Of a stretch of 5,038 nt of DNA, positions 1 through 5,038 are shown piece by piece. Location: positions 1 through 5,038 of the forward strand of contig PWGS01000178.1 of the NCBI GenBank assembly GCA_003554505.1, written 5' to 3'. The stretch's first letter is position 1. Each line of letters opens with the position of its first letter. Position numbers and translations under genes: made by a program. The DNA is from Desulfonatronospira sp. Its GTDB lineage: Bacteria > Desulfobacterota > Desulfovibrionia > Desulfovibrionales > Desulfonatronovibrionaceae. The notes below the pieces were generated by a model. It was not told the DNA's origin, made no database searches, and saw only the letters and a list, made by a program, of their open reading frames with translations.

Positions 1-3230
<3,230 letters not shown>

Positions 3231-3232
3231 AA

Positions 3233-3273
3233 ACAAAAACAGTTTTGTGCGGGCATGTTGCCACTGATGGCAA
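3233..3273 (+). other. Two adjacent small hairpins in the carB-purF spacer
   Basis: The 66-base spacer between the carB stop and the purF start can fold into two short perfect stems. The first is ACAAAA (3233-3238) pairing with TTTTGT (3243-3248) around a 4-base loop. The second is TTGCCA (3258-3263) pairing with TGGCAA (3268-3273) around the loop CTGA. Neither is followed by a run of T, so neither looks like an intrinsic terminator. No convincing -35/-10 pair is visible in the spacer, which favours read-through from carB into purF. They could be RNA-processing or stability elements, or chance; stems of six pairs are common by chance. Confidence 0.3.
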
Positions 3274-3296
3274 ACTTCCCCTACGGCGAATGAATC

Positions 3297-4682
3297 ATGA
3301 AAAAGGAATTCTGCGGATTATTCGGTATCTATGACCACCCCGAGGCGGCCAGGATGACCTACTTCGGGCTTTACGCCCTGCAGCACAGGGGCCAGGAAAG
3401 CGCAGGCATCGTTACCTGGGACGGCAGCAAAATCCGGGAACAGAAAGGCATGGGGCTGGTGGGGGATATTTTCAGCGAAAAGCACCTGGGACACCAGCTC
3501 AAGGGAACCATAGCCTCGGGACACCTGCGCTATTCCACCACCGGGGCCTCTCTTCTGCGCAATGCACAGCCATTCCTGGTAAAATTCAAGGGCATTTCCA
3601 TTGCCATCTCCCACAACGGAAATCTGGTGAACACCACTGAAATCCGTCAGGCCCTGGAGGAGCAGGGGTCCATCTTCCAGACCACCATGGACAGCGAGCT
3701 CATCGTCCACCTCATTTCCAGAAACATGAACGGCAATTCACTGGAAGACGCCCTGATTAAGGCGCTTCAGGAGATAAAAGGCGCCTACAGCTTGCTGATC
3801 ATGGCCAATGACAAGCTCATAGCGGTTCGCGACCCCAACGGTTTCAGGCCCTTGTCCATAGGCCGTCTGGGCAATTCCTACGTTTTCGCCTCGGAAACCT
3901 GCGCCTTTGACCTCCTGGAAGCAGAATACCTGCGCTGCGTCCAGCCCGGGGAAATGGTGGTGGTGGAAAACGGCCGACTGGAGAGCATACAATTTGCAGA
4001 AGCCAGGGAACCTTCATCCTGTGTTTTTGAGCTCATCTATTTTGCCCGGCCTGATTCCATTGTTTTTGACGACGAGGTCTACAACGCCCGCAAGAATATG
4101 GGCCGGGCACTGGCCAGGGAAGCTCCTGTGGAAGCCGATTACGTAATGCCTTTCCCCGACTCAGGGGTTTACGCTGCAGTGGGCTATGCCCGGGAATCTG
4201 GGATCCCCTTTGAGATGGCCATGATCCGCAATCACTACGTGGGCCGGACTTTTATCCAGCCCTCCCAGGACATGCGCGATTTCGGGGTCCGGGTAAAGCT
4301 CAATCCCGCCCGGAGCATGATCCGGGACAAAAAAATACTAATTGTGGAGGATTCCATAGTCCGGGGTACAACCATCCGCACCCGGGTGAAAAAACTGCGC
4401 GAACTGGGAGCCAAAGAGATACACATGCGGGTGAGCTGTCCGCCCATAAAAAACCCCTGCTATTACGGCATAGACTTTTCTTCCAGGGGTGAACTTATAG
4501 CCGCCAATCACAGTGTGCAGGACATCGCCGGCTTCATCGGTCTGGACTCACTGCATTACCTGAGCATTGAGGGCCTCCTGGCCTCTCTCAACAGCAACAG
4601 GTCATTCTGCCTGGCCTGCTTCAATGGAAGTTACCCGGTGCCCCCTTCTCCCAACTGCGACAAGCTCTGCCTGGAATGGTAG
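3297..4682 (+). CDS. purF: Amidophosphoribosyltransferase (glutamine PRPP amidotransferase), Fe-S type
   Basis: PurF catalyses the first committed step of purine synthesis, moving glutamine-derived ammonia onto PRPP to give 5-phosphoribosylamine; it is cytosolic. The product is 461 residues, close to family length. The N-terminal Ntn glutaminase domain (about 6-235) has nucleophile Cys6 in FCGLFGI, LQHRGQESAGI (28-38), GHLRYSTTG (75-83) and the oxyanion-hole motif HNGN (106-109). The PRTase domain (about 260-420) carries the PRPP loop ILIVEDSIVRGTT (347-359). Cys6 is preceded by MKKEF, so maturation should remove a five-residue propeptide, as in Bacillus PurF with its longer propeptide. Cys242, Cys388 (PCYYGID), Cys438 and Cys441 (FCLAC) match the four 4Fe-4S ligands of the Bacillus enzyme; E. 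coli PurF lacks the cluster. The start is firm because an in-frame TGA (3291-3293) lies two codons upstream, but no strong Shine-Dalgarno is seen. It lies 66 bases after carB on the same strand, probably in one transcript. Confidence 0.98.
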   Translation: MKKEFCGLFGIYDHPEAARMTYFGLYALQHRGQESAGIVTWDGSKIREQKGMGLVGDIFSEKHLGHQLKGTIASGHLRYSTTGASLLRNAQPFLVKFKGISIAISHNGNLVNTTEIRQALEEQGSIFQTTMDSELIVHLISRNMNGNSLEDALIKALQEIKGAYSLLIMANDKLIAVRDPNGFRPLSIGRLGNSYVFASETCAFDLLEAEYLRCVQPGEMVVVENGRLESIQFAEAREPSSCVFELIYFARPDSIVFDDEVYNARKNMGRALAREAPVEADYVMPFPDSGVYAAVGYARESGIPFEMAMIRNHYVGRTFIQPSQDMRDFGVRVKLNPARSMIRDKKILIVEDSIVRGTTIRTRVKKLRELGAKEIHMRVSCPPIKNPCYYGIDFSSRGELIAANHSVQDIAGFIGLDSLHYLSIEGLLASLNSNRSFCLACFNGSYPVPPSPNCDKLCLEW

Positions 4683-4708
4683 AGGTCTCTGTTCAGGACT
4701 TTAAATGC

Positions 4709-4733
4709 GGCACGGGAAGTATTCCCCTGCTTT
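4709..4733 (+). terminator. Possible weak intrinsic terminator of carB-purF
   Basis: About 27 bases after the purF stop, GCA-C-GGGAA (4710-4718) pairs with TTCCC-C-TGC (4722-4730) around the 3-base loop GTA. This gives eight Watson-Crick pairs with a single C-C mismatch, plus a possible outer G-T pair. A run of only three T (4731-4733) follows, so the U-tract is short. The position just after the last gene of the apparent unit supports a terminator role, but the short T run makes efficient termination uncertain. Confidence 0.45.
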
Positions 4734-4750
4734 ACTGTGACAATGCTTTT

Positions 4751-4866
4751 GTCGGTGTCGGGGTCGATATCGGAATCGGTATCGAAAATCTTGGGGAACG
4801 TCCCGAATGACCTGGCCTTTGGATTTTGAATACGACCCCGATACCGATCCCGACCCCGACACCGAT
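4751..4866. repeat. Imperfect inverted repeat made of degenerate RTCGGK hexamers
   Basis: The left arm (4751-4786) divides into six hexamers: GTCGGT, GTCGGG, GTCGAT, ATCGGA, ATCGGT and ATCGAA. The reverse complement of the right arm (4866 back to 4831) gives ATCGGT, GTCGGG, GTCGGG, ATCGGT, ATCGGG and GTCGTA. The outer 15 bases are perfectly complementary (4752-4766 with 4851-4865), and pairing continues with a few mismatches. An inner stem AAAATC (4785-4790) with GATTTT (4822-4827) closes the structure if the right side bulges about five bases. The roughly 31-base centre (4791-4821) contains a mini-hairpin, GGGA-ACG-TCCC (4794-4804). The result is a long cruciform or RNA hairpin. No transposase or terminal duplication is visible, so whether it is a mobile repeat, a REP-like element or a transcript-end structure is open. 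Confidence 0.85.
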
Positions 4867-5038
4867 TAACAGAGTAAGAGCAAAGAGAAAGCATGCTGAA
4901 TAACTCCAGAAACTTTTGTAACTATTCACCATCTGATAAAATTGGTCAATCTATGCGCACAGCTGATATCCAGGGTCCGGGGGCTTTGCAAACTGGGCGT
5001 AAACTGTCTGAACGACGTAGGAAGCGTTAATCAAAACC

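Larger units (their letters stand above)
4683..5038. other. Intergenic region downstream of purF, no recognised gene
   Basis: About 355 bases follow the purF stop without a gene I recognise. From left to right it holds a weak terminator-like hairpin, a large hexamer-based inverted repeat, and a tail (about 4867-5038) that begins AT-rich. Open frames crossing the inverted repeat encode only low-complexity products (D-T-D-S-D, R-D-R-Y-R and G-V-G-I-G type strings in the different frames) and are read as artefacts of the repeat. The tail contains one 45-codon plus-strand frame, ATG at 4893 to TAA at 5028-5030, with a basic end (S-E-R-R-R-K-R), no clear ribosome binding site and no family I recognise. 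The window ends eight bases after that stop, so the next gene is not visible. Confidence 0.7.

Noticed and set aside
4631..4894. Minus-strand 87-residue open frame across the purF end and the inverted repeat
   Set aside because: Its middle consists of R-D-R-Y-R-G-R and D-T-D-S-D-I-D-P-D-T-D strings dictated by the hexamer repeat, and it overlaps the 3' end of purF antisense. There is no ribosome binding site and no recognisable family.
4732..4932. Minus-strand 66-residue open frame with an apparent membrane segment
   Set aside because: The G-V-G-V-G-I-G-I-G stretch and the I-P-I-P-I-S-T-P-T-P tail come from the two repeat arms read in a third frame, so the hydrophobicity is a composition effect. 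There is no Shine-Dalgarno before its ATG.
4916..4942. Possible promoter TTGTAA / TAAAAT in the tail
   Set aside because: The -10-like TAAAAT is acceptable, but the -35 match is only four of six with a 15-base spacer, and no recognised gene follows in the window.

Overview
The window is a housekeeping locus with two large plus-strand genes that together fill about 90% of it, followed by roughly 355 bases of noncoding DNA. The first gene is carB, the large subunit of carbamoyl-phosphate synthetase, which lacks only about the first four codons at the left edge. The second is a complete purF, amidophosphoribosyltransferase, the first committed enzyme of purine synthesis. Both proteins read as intact, and every catalytic and regulatory residue I could place by alignment from memory is present.

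The protein sequences, the moderately high GC with many C/G-ending codons, and the carB-purF adjacency suggest a sulfate-reducing deltaproteobacterium (Desulfobacterota) close to the Desulfovibrionales. This assignment is inferred from remembered family resemblance, not from a database comparison. PurF is of the Bacillus-like type, with a short propeptide before the catalytic cysteine and four Fe-S cysteine ligands. That fits an anaerobe or an oxygen-sensitive enzyme.

Layout: 1-3230 carB (5' partial); 3231-3296 a 66-base spacer with two small hairpins and no clear promoter; 3297-4682 purF; 4709-4733 a weak terminator-like hairpin; 4751-4866 a striking imperfect inverted repeat built from degenerate RTCGGK-type hexamers, six units per arm; 4867-5038 an AT-richer tail with no recognised gene and one short open frame of doubtful status.

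The two enzymes are linked in metabolism. CarB makes carbamoyl phosphate from glutamine-derived ammonia (delivered by CarA, not in the window) for both pyrimidine and arginine synthesis. PurF uses glutamine and PRPP to start the pathway to IMP. IMP and UMP are the known effectors of the CarB C-terminal domain in E. coli, and the matching pocket residues are present here, so co-transcription would pair purine and pyrimidine entry enzymes. I found no defence system, mobile gene, RNA gene or CRISPR. The only unexplained structure is the hexamer-based inverted repeat after purF and the tail beyond it.
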